From: CAYFWF01 sp964346815
GTDB lineage: Bacteria > Acidobacteriota > Aminicenantia > Aminicenantales > Aminicenantaceae
Length of the DNA stretch: 64,000 nt
Assembly: GCA_964346815.1 (NCBI GenBank)
Contig: CAYFWF010000003.1
Span: forward strand, 186,001 to 250,000
Reading direction: 5' to 3'
Made by a program: the position numbers and the translations under genes
Shown: positions 1 to 7,391 of the stretch, in pieces
How the letters are laid out: each line of letters begins with the position of its first letter
Numbering within the stretch: position 1 is the first letter of the stretch
The notes under the pieces: generated by a model
Seen by the model: only the letters and a program-made list of their open reading frames with translations
Databases searched by the model: none
What the model was told of the DNA's origin: nothing

Positions 1-165
1 TTGACAGGGGCAGGGTTCGGCGGTTCAGGAATCGCGCTAGTAAGGAAAGGGAAAATCGCGGCTTTTAGACAAATGCTCCTGGATGAGGCAAAACAGAGGG
101 GATATCCCCGGCCTGCATTCCATGAAGTTGTCATCGGAGAGGGCAAGAAATTACATATCCCCTGA
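1..165 (+). CDS. Galactokinase / GHMP kinase, C-terminal fragment
   Basis: This is the last 54 codons of a gene that begins before the window, ending at TGA 163-165. The visible part opens with L-T-G-A-G-F-G-G, the third conserved motif of GHMP kinases, and continues into a short C-terminal strand-helix region as in galactokinase. GHMP kinases phosphorylate small sugars or alcohols in the cytoplasm; GalK makes galactose-1-phosphate. The motif gives the superfamily firmly. Galactokinase as the exact member is likely but rests on about 50 residues, and mevalonate- or homoserine-kinase-like members cannot be excluded. Confidence 0.65.
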   Translation: MTGAGFGGSGIALVRKGKIAAFRQMLLDEAKQRGYPRPAFHEVVIGEGKKLHIP

Positions 166-227
166 TTTCTGCGTCTTGTTTGGATGGTCCAGTAGTGTAT
201 GGATAGTCTGCAAATATTTTCTGATAA

Positions 228-256
228 TTGACATGTTTGCCTAAATGTAATAGAAA
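228..256 (+). promoter_or_regulatory. Candidate sigma-70 promoter, possibly leaderless
   Basis: TTGACA (228-233) and TAGAAA (251-256) are separated by 17 bp. The predicted transcription start near 263 falls on the ATG at 264. No Shine-Dalgarno sequence precedes that ATG. A TTG at 228 could open the same frame but is the -35 box itself. Confidence 0.45.
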
Positions 257-263
257 GATATTA

Positions 264-857
264 ATGATGGCGGTCAGGGTTCTTCTCTCTTACGCTCTAT
301 CCTATCTGTTGGGTTCCGTACCCTTTTCTTATATCGTGGCCAGAAAAGCTCAGGGCGTGGATATTCGAGTGGTAGGAGAGGGGAATGTCGGGGGAAGGAA
401 CGTATGGCATGTGGTAGGGAAAAAATATGGGATTCTGGCTGGATTCTTGGATTTTTCAAAAGGAATGGGAGCGTACGGTTTGGGCTATCTCTTTGGATTG
501 GAGCATCTGACGATTTGGGCTTGTGGATTTTTTGCCGTATTAGGCCATTGTTTTCCAATTTTTCTCAAGGGAAGGGGAGGAAAGGGAGCCGCGACTGCAA
601 TGGGCTTTTTGTCCACTATGATGCCGGTGGTTATCGTTCTTTCAGGAATTCTCATGGGCGTGACATACTGGGTCTTCAGGAACTTCCATATTTCGATTTC
701 CTTGGGAATGGCAAGCATTCCGCTGCTGTCGAGGTTCGCTTTTGGCAAGAGCTGGACGGAGACGGCCATCCTCTTGGGTTTTCTGTTGTTTTTAGGAATA
801 AAACGTCTTATCGACGAACCGTATATGCGGAAAATAAAAACAGAGTCTGGCTGGTAA
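264..857 (+). CDS. PlsY-like acyltransferase paralogue (divergent motif 2)
   Basis: This 197-aa integral membrane protein belongs to the PlsY (acyl-phosphate:glycerol-3-phosphate acyltransferase) family. Motif 1 (S-Y-L-L-G-S-V-P, about residues 13-20) and the Gly-rich motif 3 (G-H-C-F-P to G-G-K-G, 94-108) are intact. Motif 2, normally G-x-G-N-x-G-A-T-N-V, reads G-E-G-N-V-G-G-R-N-V (38-47), so Ala-Thr is replaced by Gly-Arg. A canonical PlsY is encoded at 14602-15192, so this copy is probably specialised for another acceptor. It ends one base before a glycosyltransferase, which suggests joint work on a glycolipid; that role is inference. ATG 264 was chosen because the protein then starts just before the first membrane helix. 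Confidence 0.75.
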   Translation: MMAVRVLLSYALSYLLGSVPFSYIVARKAQGVDIRVVGEGNVGGRNVWHVVGKKYGILAGFLDFSKGMGAYGLGYLFGLEHLTIWACGFFAVLGHCFPIFLKGRGGKGAATAMGFLSTMMPVVIVLSGILMGVTYWVFRNFHISISLGMASIPLLSRFAFGKSWTETAILLGFLLFLGIKRLIDEPYMRKIKTESGW

Positions 858-858
858 A

Positions 859-1983
859 ATGAATTCTCTACATCTTGTTATTTTGACACTCCTCGTTCTC
901 TTAGGATTGAATTTCGTCCAGAATGTCAAAAGAGCAGGTTTTCGAGAAAGCAAAAGAGTCGATAACGAAAATCCATTGATCTCTGTACTCATTCCCGCAC
1001 GAAATGAAGAAGAGACCATCGGCACATGTGTGTCCTCGCTTCTGAATTCAGATTATCCCCGTCTTGAAATCATTGTCCTGGATGACAATTCGAGAGACAG
1101 GACCTATGAGATCGTGCAGCTTTTATCCCGGAATCACAAAAATTTGCGCGTTATCAAGGGTCAGAAGCTCCCTCCAGATTGGAACGGGAAGAACTGGGCC
1201 TGCCATCAACTCGCTTATGCTGCCAAGGGTGATTGGTTTCTTTTTACGGATGCCGATACCTTTCATAACCCGAATTCGATTTCCATGGCAATCATGACAG
1301 CGAAAAAGAGTCAATCTCATTTCGTTACTGCCATCCCGGGATTGATCATGAAGAGTTGGGCAGAAAAACTCGTTCTTCCTGTTATACATTTTGCTTTTTT
1401 CGTTCTTCTGCCGTACAACCTCATAAATTTCTCGAAAAATTCTCGTGTGGCTATAGGAATCGGGCCCTTTTTATTTATCCAGAGAAAGAAATATTTTTCC
1501 TGCGGAGGTTTCGAGGCCATAAAAACGGAAATCTTGGATGATATGGCTTTGGCAAGAAGAGTCAAACAAGACCACGGGAAATTAGCCGTTATGGATGGCA
1601 CAGAAATCATGCAGGTGCGTTTCTATACCTGTTTCAAAGAAATCTGGACGGGACTTTCCAAAAATTCCTTTCAAGCTATAGGCAGTTCCCCTCATTTTCT
1701 TTTCGGTATTTCTGTTGCCTGCTATTTTCTTTTCGTTTACCCCTATCTGTATTTGGCGACAGCTATCTATTTCGGCCAGAGCGTGACGCTTCCTTTTATT
1801 AAAGTGCTCCTGGTCTCTTTCATAAGAATAGGACTGTCTTCCCGTTTTAAAACCAACATCGCCTACAGCTTGCTTCATCCGTTCATGATTTTGCTTACAC
1901 TCCTTATTCTGTTCAATTCCTTTCGGCTCTCTCTCTTTGGCAAAAAGATCGAATGGAAAGAAAGACTCTATCCAGTCGAATGA
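859..1983 (+). CDS. Membrane glycosyltransferase, family 2 (CrtQ/HpnI-like)
   Basis: This 374-aa protein has an N-terminal membrane anchor, a GT-A domain of family 2 and C-terminal membrane helices. The nucleotide-sugar site is visible: S-V-L-I-P-A-R-N-E-E near residue 43, D-D-N-S, the metal-binding D-A-D-T near residue 131 and a later D-D-M-A-L-A-R-R acceptor-side motif. The stretch P-P-D-W-N-G-K-N-W-A-C recalls enzymes that glycosylate carotenoid or hopanoid lipids. It starts one base after the PlsY-like acyltransferase and overlaps znuA by 4 nt (ATGA), so all are probably cotranscribed. A lipid acceptor is likely from the membrane topology and neighbour; the exact sugar and lipid are unknown. 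Confidence 0.75.
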   Translation: MNSLHLVILTLLVLLGLNFVQNVKRAGFRESKRVDNENPLISVLIPARNEEETIGTCVSSLLNSDYPRLEIIVLDDNSRDRTYEIVQLLSRNHKNLRVIKGQKLPPDWNGKNWACHQLAYAAKGDWFLFTDADTFHNPNSISMAIMTAKKSQSHFVTAIPGLIMKSWAEKLVLPVIHFAFFVLLPYNLINFSKNSRVAIGIGPFLFIQRKKYFSCGGFEAIKTEILDDMALARRVKQDHGKLAVMDGTEIMQVRFYTCFKEIWTGLSKNSFQAIGSSPHFLFGISVACYFLFVYPYLYLATAIYFGQSVTLPFIKVLLVSFIRIGLSSRFKTNIAYSLLHPFMILLTLLILFNSFRLSLFGKKIEWKERLYPVE

Positions 1984-2903
1984 TGAAAAGATTTTCTCTT
2001 TTGCTAGCCGCGGGCGCAGTTTTTCTTATCGGAATGCGTGCCCCGTTCATTCTTGAAAATCAAGGCGCAAAAAGGATCAAGATCATGACCAGCATCTTTC
2101 CTTTGATGGAATTTGCACAAGCCGTAGCAGGAGATAGGGGAGAAGTCGATCTCCTTCTCCCCCCAGGGGGAGAAGTCCATACCTGGATGCCGAGACCTAG
2201 TGATTTGATCAAGCTTTCCTCTGCTGATCTTTTTATCTATATAGGAGCCGATCTTGAACCCTGGGCAGAGGATATCCTCCGGAGTGTAAAGAATCCAAAA
2301 CTCAGAATAATGGATATATGTGAGGAATTGTCCCTCCTGACTCACAGCTCATCTCTCGACCGAGAGCATGGAGCCGTCGATCCTCATGTCTGGCTGGATT
2401 TCGGAAACGATCAGAAAATTATCGAGGGGATTAAAACTGTCCTAGGGGAGATGGAACCTCGGGTGATGTCTATATACAAAAAAAATGCGCTGATCTACAA
2501 CCAAAAGCTTCAAGAGCTCGATCGGAGATACACTGAAGCTCTTAGAGAATGCGAGCAGAGAACCATTGTCCTGGGGGGACACGCTGCTTTTGGATATCTG
2601 GCGAAAAGATACAATCTGCGACATGTTTCTCTCTACGGGCTGAGCCCTGATTCGGAACCGACTCCGAGCCAGCTCATCGACATAGTTGGGCTGGTCAAAG
2701 AGCGAGGGATAGAAGCCATATATTTCGAGGTGAGTGTCAGTAAAGAACTGGCTGAAGTGATTGCTGAAGAAACCGGTGCAAGAACCTTGGTCTTGAATCC
2801 CGGAGCGAGTCTTTCAAGAAAACAGATGGAGTCCGGAGTCAGTTTTCTGGATATCATGGAAAAAAATCTGGAGAATTTAAAAGATGGACTCTCCTGCCGC
2901 TGA
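1980..2903 (+). CDS. znuA: Zinc ABC transporter, substrate-binding protein ZnuA
   Basis: This 307-aa cluster A-I metal-binding protein has an N-terminal signal or anchor segment (residues 4-20). It captures zinc in the periplasm and hands it to ZnuB. Three histidine ligands are visible at H67 (V-H-T-W-M-P), H136 (D-P-H-V-W-L-D) and H201 (G-G-H-A-A-F-G-Y), a pattern that favours zinc over manganese. The usual aspartate of the C-terminal L-D-P motif is Asn273 here, and the His-rich loop of many ZnuA proteins is absent. The ATG at 1980 overlaps the preceding stop codon by 4 nt. The gene is followed by its ATPase with a 20-nt overlap and then by the permease. Confidence 0.85.
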   Translation: MMKRFSLLLAAGAVFLIGMRAPFILENQGAKRIKIMTSIFPLMEFAQAVAGDRGEVDLLLPPGGEVHTWMPRPSDLIKLSSADLFIYIGADLEPWAEDILRSVKNPKLRIMDICEELSLLTHSSSLDREHGAVDPHVWLDFGNDQKIIEGIKTVLGEMEPRVMSIYKKNALIYNQKLQELDRRYTEALRECEQRTIVLGGHAAFGYLAKRYNLRHVSLYGLSPDSEPTPSQLIDIVGLVKERGIEAIYFEVSVSKELAEVIAEETGARTLVLNPGASLSRKQMESGVSFLDIMEKNLENLKDGLSCR

Positions 2904-3648
2904 TCGAGAACCTTTAATCGAGATAGAAGGAGTTTGCTACGACTACGGTTATGGGGCTGTTTTAATAGATGTCAGTTTTCCCATAAATTCTGGGGATTTT
3001 CTTGCCATCATCGGACCTAACGGCTCCGGAAAAACAACCCTCCTCAAAATTATACTGGGCCTCTTGAAACCTGTAGAGGGAGAAGTCAGGATTATGGGAA
3101 AGCCGGTAGGAGAATTCACCGAATGGCAAAAGATTGGCTACGTACCTCAGAAGGCAACATATATCGATTCTTTTTTTCCCGCCTCAGTCAGAGAAGTCGT
3201 GGCCATGGGCATATTGTCATCTCAGAAGTTCCCACGGTTCAGAAAGAAAGAGGAGGAGTCCATATCCGAGGCCCTGAATCGAGTCGGGATGGGAAAGTAC
3301 ATGAACCGGAGAATCGGAAGTCTTTCAGCAGGCCAGCAGCAGCGCGTATTCATAGCGCGAGCCATAGCCAATCAACCAAAAATTCTGATTCTCGATGAAC
3401 CGACGACCGGCGTGGATGCCAGCACACAGGAACGTTTCTATGATATGCTGCATCATCTTAACCGGGATGAACTGATCACTATTGTCCTGGTGACTCACGA
3501 AACCGGCATCATGAACAGGCATATCACTCAGGTAGCCTGTTTGAATCAAACGCTGACCTATCATGGCACTCATGAAGAATTTTGTCGATCCGAAGAATTC
3601 CGAAAAATGTTGGCAGAAGGACACCACCTTATCTCCCATCGTCACTGA
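2884..3648 (+). CDS. znuC: Zinc ABC transporter, ATP-binding protein ZnuC
   Basis: This 254-aa ABC ATPase energises zinc import. Walker A is G-P-N-G-S-G-K-T-T (residues 44-52), the signature is L-S-A-G-Q-Q-Q-R, Walker B is I-L-I-L-D-E-P-T-T-G, and the switch histidine lies in V-T-H-E-T. Length and motifs match the ZnuC/MntB family. It starts inside the end of znuA (20-nt overlap) with G-G-A-G placed 10 nt before the ATG, and is followed 7 nt later by the permease gene. Zinc rather than manganese is inferred from the three-His substrate-binding protein. The C-terminus ends H-H-L-I-S-H-R-H, a small histidine cluster. Confidence 0.88.
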   Translation: MDSPAADREPLIEIEGVCYDYGYGAVLIDVSFPINSGDFLAIIGPNGSGKTTLLKIILGLLKPVEGEVRIMGKPVGEFTEWQKIGYVPQKATYIDSFFPASVREVVAMGILSSQKFPRFRKKEEESISEALNRVGMGKYMNRRIGSLSAGQQQRVFIARAIANQPKILILDEPTTGVDASTQERFYDMLHHLNRDELITIVLVTHETGIMNRHITQVACLNQTLTYHGTHEEFCRSEEFRKMLAEGHHLISHRH

Positions 3649-3655
3649 TTTATCA

Positions 3656-4459
3656 ATGGAAGCTTTTTTCGCATATGGATTTCTGCAAAGGGCGCTCTTG
3701 GCGGGAGTCTTCATCGCTATTGCCTGCGCTATTCTGGGTGTTTTTCTGATTTTAAGACGGGATGCCATGATTGGACATGGCTTGGCTCATGTTACCTTTG
3801 CGGGTGTTGCTCTTGGACTTTTCTTGAATTACATGCCTCTCGCCGTGGCGATGGTCATCGCTGTGGGTGCCTCTCTGATCATAATGAGATTGAAAGTCAT
3901 TGCGGGCCTTTACGGAGATACGGCTATCGCCATCTTCAGCAGCGTGGGCTTTGCATTCGGAGTGGTCTTGGTCACTCTTTCGCAGAGTTTCAATGTGGAT
4001 CTCTTCTCTTATCTCTTCGGAGAGATTTTAGCCATAGAGACTTCAGAGGTTTGGTTCTCTGTCTTTTTGGCTGGAGCCGTGGTGAGTCTGGTTGTTGTGA
4101 ATTATCATAGGTTCATGTATATGACATTTGACCGGGAATCGGCCAAGGCTTCGGGCATAAAGGTTGACCGTCTTGACACCCTTTTGACTGTTCTGACTGC
4201 AGTCACAGTCGTATTAGGTATGAAAATAGCGGGCATTCTTCTCGTTTCAGCGCTTGTCGTCATTCCTGCTGCTGCGGGTCTTCAGGTTGCCTCCCATTTC
4301 AGGCAAGCCATACTGCTCTCTGCCGGAGTTTCCATAATCTCTGTTGTCTTCGGCCTGGTGTTCGCCTTTATTCTCGATTTGCCAGCCTCAGGAAGTATAG
4401 TCCTCCTCTCTTTTTTGTTTTTCGGATTGTGCTTTGGATTGAAAAGGATCAAGAAATAG
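3656..4459 (+). CDS. znuB: Zinc ABC transporter, permease ZnuB
   Basis: This 267-aa integral membrane permease of the ABC-3 family has about eight hydrophobic helices. The conserved R-R-D-A-M-I-G-H-G-L-A-H-V-T-F-A-G stretch near residues 36-52 is diagnostic, as are G-D-T-A-I-A-I and the late L-L-V-S-A-L-V-V-I-P-A-A-A segment. It forms the membrane channel for ZnuA and ZnuC. An upstream in-frame ATG at 3563 would add 31 mostly polar residues encoded inside znuC. ATG 3656, just after the znuC stop and just before the first helix, is preferred. Confidence 0.87.
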   Translation: MEAFFAYGFLQRALLAGVFIAIACAILGVFLILRRDAMIGHGLAHVTFAGVALGLFLNYMPLAVAMVIAVGASLIIMRLKVIAGLYGDTAIAIFSSVGFAFGVVLVTLSQSFNVDLFSYLFGEILAIETSEVWFSVFLAGAVVSLVVVNYHRFMYMTFDRESAKASGIKVDRLDTLLTVLTAVTVVLGMKIAGILLVSALVVIPAAAGLQVASHFRQAILLSAGVSIISVVFGLVFAFILDLPASGSIVLLSFLFFGLCFGLKRIKK

Positions 4460-4492
4460 GAAGGAATAGCATCAGAGAGACAAAAGCTCTCT

Positions 4493-5029
4493 TCAAGATT
4501 GGTCTGTCATTTTTTCAAAAGTGCTTCTAAAGATGGAATAAGCCTTTTCTCCGTACAGACACAGAGTGATCTCCTTTGGATACTCATTTTCCTGGAGAAA
4601 ATCCATGCAGACTTTAATCATGATTTCGCTGCACCTTTTTATGGGAAAATGAAAGATACCTGTGCTGATAGCAGGGAAAGCGATGCTTTTCAATTTTTTT
4701 TTACTGGCGATCCTAAGGCTGTTGAGCGTTGCATCGGCCAGTTTTTTGTCCTCGTCTCCCTCTCCGTAAACCGGCCCCACAGCATGGATAACGTAGCTGG
4801 CCTTCAGGTTTCCAGCCCCGGTCATCACAGCTTCGCCTGCTTCGATAGGGCCGATTTCATTGCATTCTTCCTGAATCGAGGGTCCGCCGAAATTTCGAAT
4901 AGCACCTGCTACTCCTCCTCCTAAAATCAAAGATTTATTGGCGGCATTGACAATTACATCCACATCCAACTGAACAATATTTCCCTCGACGAGTCTCAAT
5001 TTTCGTCCCTTAACTGTCCATTCGTCCAT
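4493..5029 (-). CDS. Macro-domain protein, probable ADP-ribosyl/O-acetyl-ADP-ribose hydrolase
   Basis: This 178-aa single macro domain shows G-N-I-V-Q-L-D-V-D-V-I-V-N-A-A-N-K-S-L-I at its start, a G-G-G-V-A-G-A-I loop and the later P-A-I-S-T-G-I-F-H-F-P phosphate-binding loop. Family members cleave O-acetyl-ADP-ribose or remove ADP-ribose from proteins in the cytoplasm. Two in-frame ATGs lie at 5050/5047, but GAGGGG sits 5 nt before the ATG at 5029, so that start is used. It is transcribed alone, with its own promoter, and converges on znuB. The substrate cannot be read from the sequence. Confidence 0.85.
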   Translation of the reverse strand: MDEWTVKGRKLRLVEGNIVQLDVDVIVNAANKSLILGGGVAGAIRNFGGPSIQEECNEIGPIEAGEAVMTGAGNLKASYVIHAVGPVYGEGDEDKKLADATLNSLRIASKKKLKSIAFPAISTGIFHFPIKRCSEIMIKVCMDFLQENEYPKEITLCLYGEKAYSIFRSTFEKMTDQS

Positions 5030-5064
5030 TGTTCCCCTCAAAGACATCAAGTGAATGAGGTAGC

Positions 5065-5094
5065 ATTATAGACAAAATTTCGATTATTTGTCCA
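5065..5094 (-). promoter_or_regulatory. Sigma-70 promoter of the macro-domain gene
   Basis: On the minus strand TGGACA (5089-5094) and a consensus TATAAT (5065-5070) are separated by 18 bp. The predicted start near 5058 gives a leader of about 29 nt containing the GAGGGG ribosome-binding site. Confidence 0.65.
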
Positions 5095-5184
5095 GGACTG
5101 CTTAAGGATCGTATTTCCAGAACCGTGATAGCATAAGAACATGTAGCAAAAGTGAGAGAGCACGGGAGAATGCTTCCTTGAGGA

Positions 5185-5709
5185 TCAAGGACGTTGAATC
5201 CATTCTTTGGATTTTTCGAAGACGCTCACGAAAGTTTTCCTGTTGAGAGAGAAGAGTTTTGCGTCGGTCCTCAGTTTGATGCTGTCTGTCAAAGGGTTAG
5301 GCCGTTCCATGATGGTGGCCAGGACTTTAAGCGGAGAATCCAGCGCTTTTAAGAGGACAGCACGGAATCGGTTAGAGAGGAGTTCCATTTTCCCTATCTC
5401 ATCGATGATCACGATTTTCTTCTCATTCAGGGCCTTTTCAATCGATTCGCATCCCAGATCTTCCAGGGCTTTTATATTTATACCGTATCTGCCGACATGA
5501 AAACTGGATTGAAAACGCTTTCTGGCCAATAGATCGCTTCTTCCCTCCGGAATCGTATTAATCAGGAAGCCGACACGCTCTCCTTGCTCCCTCAGCTCTT
5601 CCGTGAAAAAGCCCCCTGCATTATTCTTCAGAATTTCAAGTTCGAGCAGTCTCTGGATCAGGGTGGTCTTTCCAGACCGAGGCAGGCCTGTTATGAGCAG
5701 ATTGGTCAA
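5185..5709 (-). CDS. THEP1-family nucleoside-triphosphatase
   Basis: This 174-aa P-loop protein has Walker A G-L-P-R-S-G-K-T-T (residues 8-16) and a Walker B region I-V-I-I-D-E-I-G-K-M-E, both typical of the THEP1/YcjX-type NTPases (COG1618). These enzymes hydrolyse NTPs to NDPs in vitro; the cellular role is not settled. The gene follows ftcD after 11 nt on the same strand and is the last gene of the M16-M16-ftcD operon. Position offers no clear functional hint. Confidence 0.82.
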   Translation of the reverse strand: MTNLLITGLPRSGKTTLIQRLLELEILKNNAGGFFTEELREQGERVGFLINTIPEGRSDLLARKRFQSSFHVGRYGINIKALEDLGCESIEKALNEKKIVIIDEIGKMELLSNRFRAVLLKALDSPLKVLATIMERPNPLTDSIKLRTDAKLFSLNRKTFVSVFEKSKEWIQRP

Positions 5710-5720
5710 AGTATGATGGC

Positions 5721-7391
5721 CTATTTGAGTTCCCTCATCACGATTTCTCTGATGTCGTCACCCATCCGTATTGCTTTATTTTTAAGAGCCGTCGCTCTTC
5801 TTCTGAGCTTGGTTTTGAATTGTCTATCCTGAATATCCGGCAGGTTAATGACGACGTTGTAATACGCGCCTTCTGCTGCAGTCTGGGCTGTGAGTCCTGC
5901 CACACCTGCATCGCTCACAGAATTTTTGTTTCCGTGAAGAGCCACAGATCTGGCTAATTCTAAAGCCTTTAGGCTCATTTCTAGGACGTTGAAGGGCACA
6001 AGGGTGGCCTCCTTTGTGGCCTCCTGAACAGCCGTGTCCCGCTCTTTTTTCTGTTCTTCGGTCTTTTTTTTCATCCTCAAAGCATCCATGACTTTGTTAA
6101 AAGCGAGGGTATCTAAGTCCACGGTTCTCAGGAATTCATCCTTCAACTCTTGCGCAGCCACGGCCCACGTTTTCACCTTGTCTTGGACATCTTCATAGTC
6201 TTTTTTTCCTACCGTGAGGTTTGAAACCATAGACGATAAGGCTGCGGAAAGAGCTCCACACAATGCCGCTGTGCTTCCTCCTCCAGGAGCAGGGGAGTCC
6301 ATCGAGAGCGCATTTGAAAATTCCCTCAGATTTTTGTCGAGCAGAGAATCCTCGACTTCTTTGAACTGATACTCAATGATCTTTTTTCGGGGATCAAACG
6401 GAGACACATCCTCCAGCCCCAAAGATTTTACGGCGATATCGATGAGTTCTTCGTCAGGAACCCCTGGACTTTTTCCCTGTTTCTCAAGATAATATTTCCC
6501 GGCCATAAGCATGGCTTCTTTTGGGATCAGGCCGACCAGCTCGCTCCCCGTTACCCTGAGTCCCAAAGCTTCAGCTCCCTTGATCGTCTCATCAAAGACA
6601 AGATGAGGGGGAGACACTTTATAATTTGTGAAGTTTATTGATATTTGAGCTATCCCATAATCATCGATATACCATCCCACCGCTTTCACCTCCTTGAATT
6701 TGCCAGGAACCTTTATGGCTTTCCCGTGTTCATCCCTGATGATCTTTCCGTTCTTATCCCTTTTTGCCCTTCCTCTTTCTCTCAAATTCAAGGCAATATG
6801 ATGAGCGAGTCTTCGGTCTCTAGTGTTCAAGTTGATGTTGTAAGCGATCAGGAATTCTCTTGCTCCGATGACTGTGGCTCCTGCCCTGGAATTGAAAACC
6901 GGCTTTCCATAATCAGGAGCCCACTCAGGATCTTTGAATTTTTCAGGCAGGCCTTCATATTCTCCCACTCGAATGTTCGCCAGGTTTTTTCTCTCTGGCT
7001 TTTGAGCCGCTTCTTCGTAAAGATAGACAGGGATATCGAGCTCTGCAGCGACCCGCTTGCCTACTTCGTGCGCGATATGTACACAGTCTTCCATGGTCAT
7101 TCCGCTGACTGGAACAAAGGGACAGACATCGGTTGCTCCAATTCGGCTGTGGGCGCCCTTGTGTTTGCTCATATCCAATACTTCGGCAGCTTTCTTGATG
7201 GCTCTAAAAGCGGCTTCCTTGACTCCTTCTGGTGTTCCTATGAAGGTAACTACTGTCCTGTTGGTGGATTCTCCAGGATCCACATCGAGAAGAGTAACTT
7301 GAGGGGTGGCTTCGATCTCTTTGGTGATTGCCTTGATCTTCTCAAGATCTCGTCCTTCGCTAAAATTGGGAACGCATTCCACAAGTTTCAT
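5721..7391 (-). CDS. ftcD: Glutamate formimidoyltransferase / formimidoyl-THF cyclodeaminase
   Basis: This 556-aa bifunctional enzyme ends the histidine degradation route: it moves the formimino group of N-formimino-glutamate to tetrahydrofolate and then releases ammonia, giving 5,10-methenyl-THF. The transferase half (about 1-340) begins V-E-C-V-P-N-F-S-E-G and contains the catalytic His81 in G-A-H-S-R-I-G-A-T-D. The cyclodeaminase half (about 350-556) carries D-S-P-A-P-G-G-G-S-T-A-A. A lysine-rich insert near residues 210-230 interrupts the transferase half. The start overlaps the upstream M16 stop by 4 nt. No hutH, hutU or hutI lies nearby, so it may also feed one-carbon units in other contexts. 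Confidence 0.92.
   Translation of the reverse strand: MKLVECVPNFSEGRDLEKIKAITKEIEATPQVTLLDVDPGESTNRTVVTFIGTPEGVKEAAFRAIKKAAEVLDMSKHKGAHSRIGATDVCPFVPVSGMTMEDCVHIAHEVGKRVAAELDIPVYLYEEAAQKPERKNLANIRVGEYEGLPEKFKDPEWAPDYGKPVFNSRAGATVIGAREFLIAYNINLNTRDRRLAHHIALNLRERGRAKRDKNGKIIRDEHGKAIKVPGKFKEVKAVGWYIDDYGIAQISINFTNYKVSPPHLVFDETIKGAEALGLRVTGSELVGLIPKEAMLMAGKYYLEKQGKSPGVPDEELIDIAVKSLGLEDVSPFDPRKKIIEYQFKEVEDSLLDKNLREFSNALSMDSPAPGGGSTAALCGALSAALSSMVSNLTVGKKDYEDVQDKVKTWAVAAQELKDEFLRTVDLDTLAFNKVMDALRMKKKTEEQKKERDTAVQEATKEATLVPFNVLEMSLKALELARSVALHGNKNSVSDAGVAGLTAQTAAEGAYYNVVINLPDIQDRQFKTKLRRRATALKNKAIRMGDDIREIVMRELK

Noticed and set aside
228..263. TTG start at 228 for the PlsY-like protein
   Set aside because: The TTG is part of a TTGACA promoter box, and the added residues are polar and unlike the family.
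404..862. A 152-codon open frame overlapping the PlsY-like gene
   Set aside because: It lies in another frame of a gene with clear family motifs, and its translation resembles no family.
4470..4492. Terminator hairpin between znuB and the macro-domain gene (AGAGAG...CTCTCT)
   Set aside because: The stem is AT-balanced and short, with no T-run on either side.
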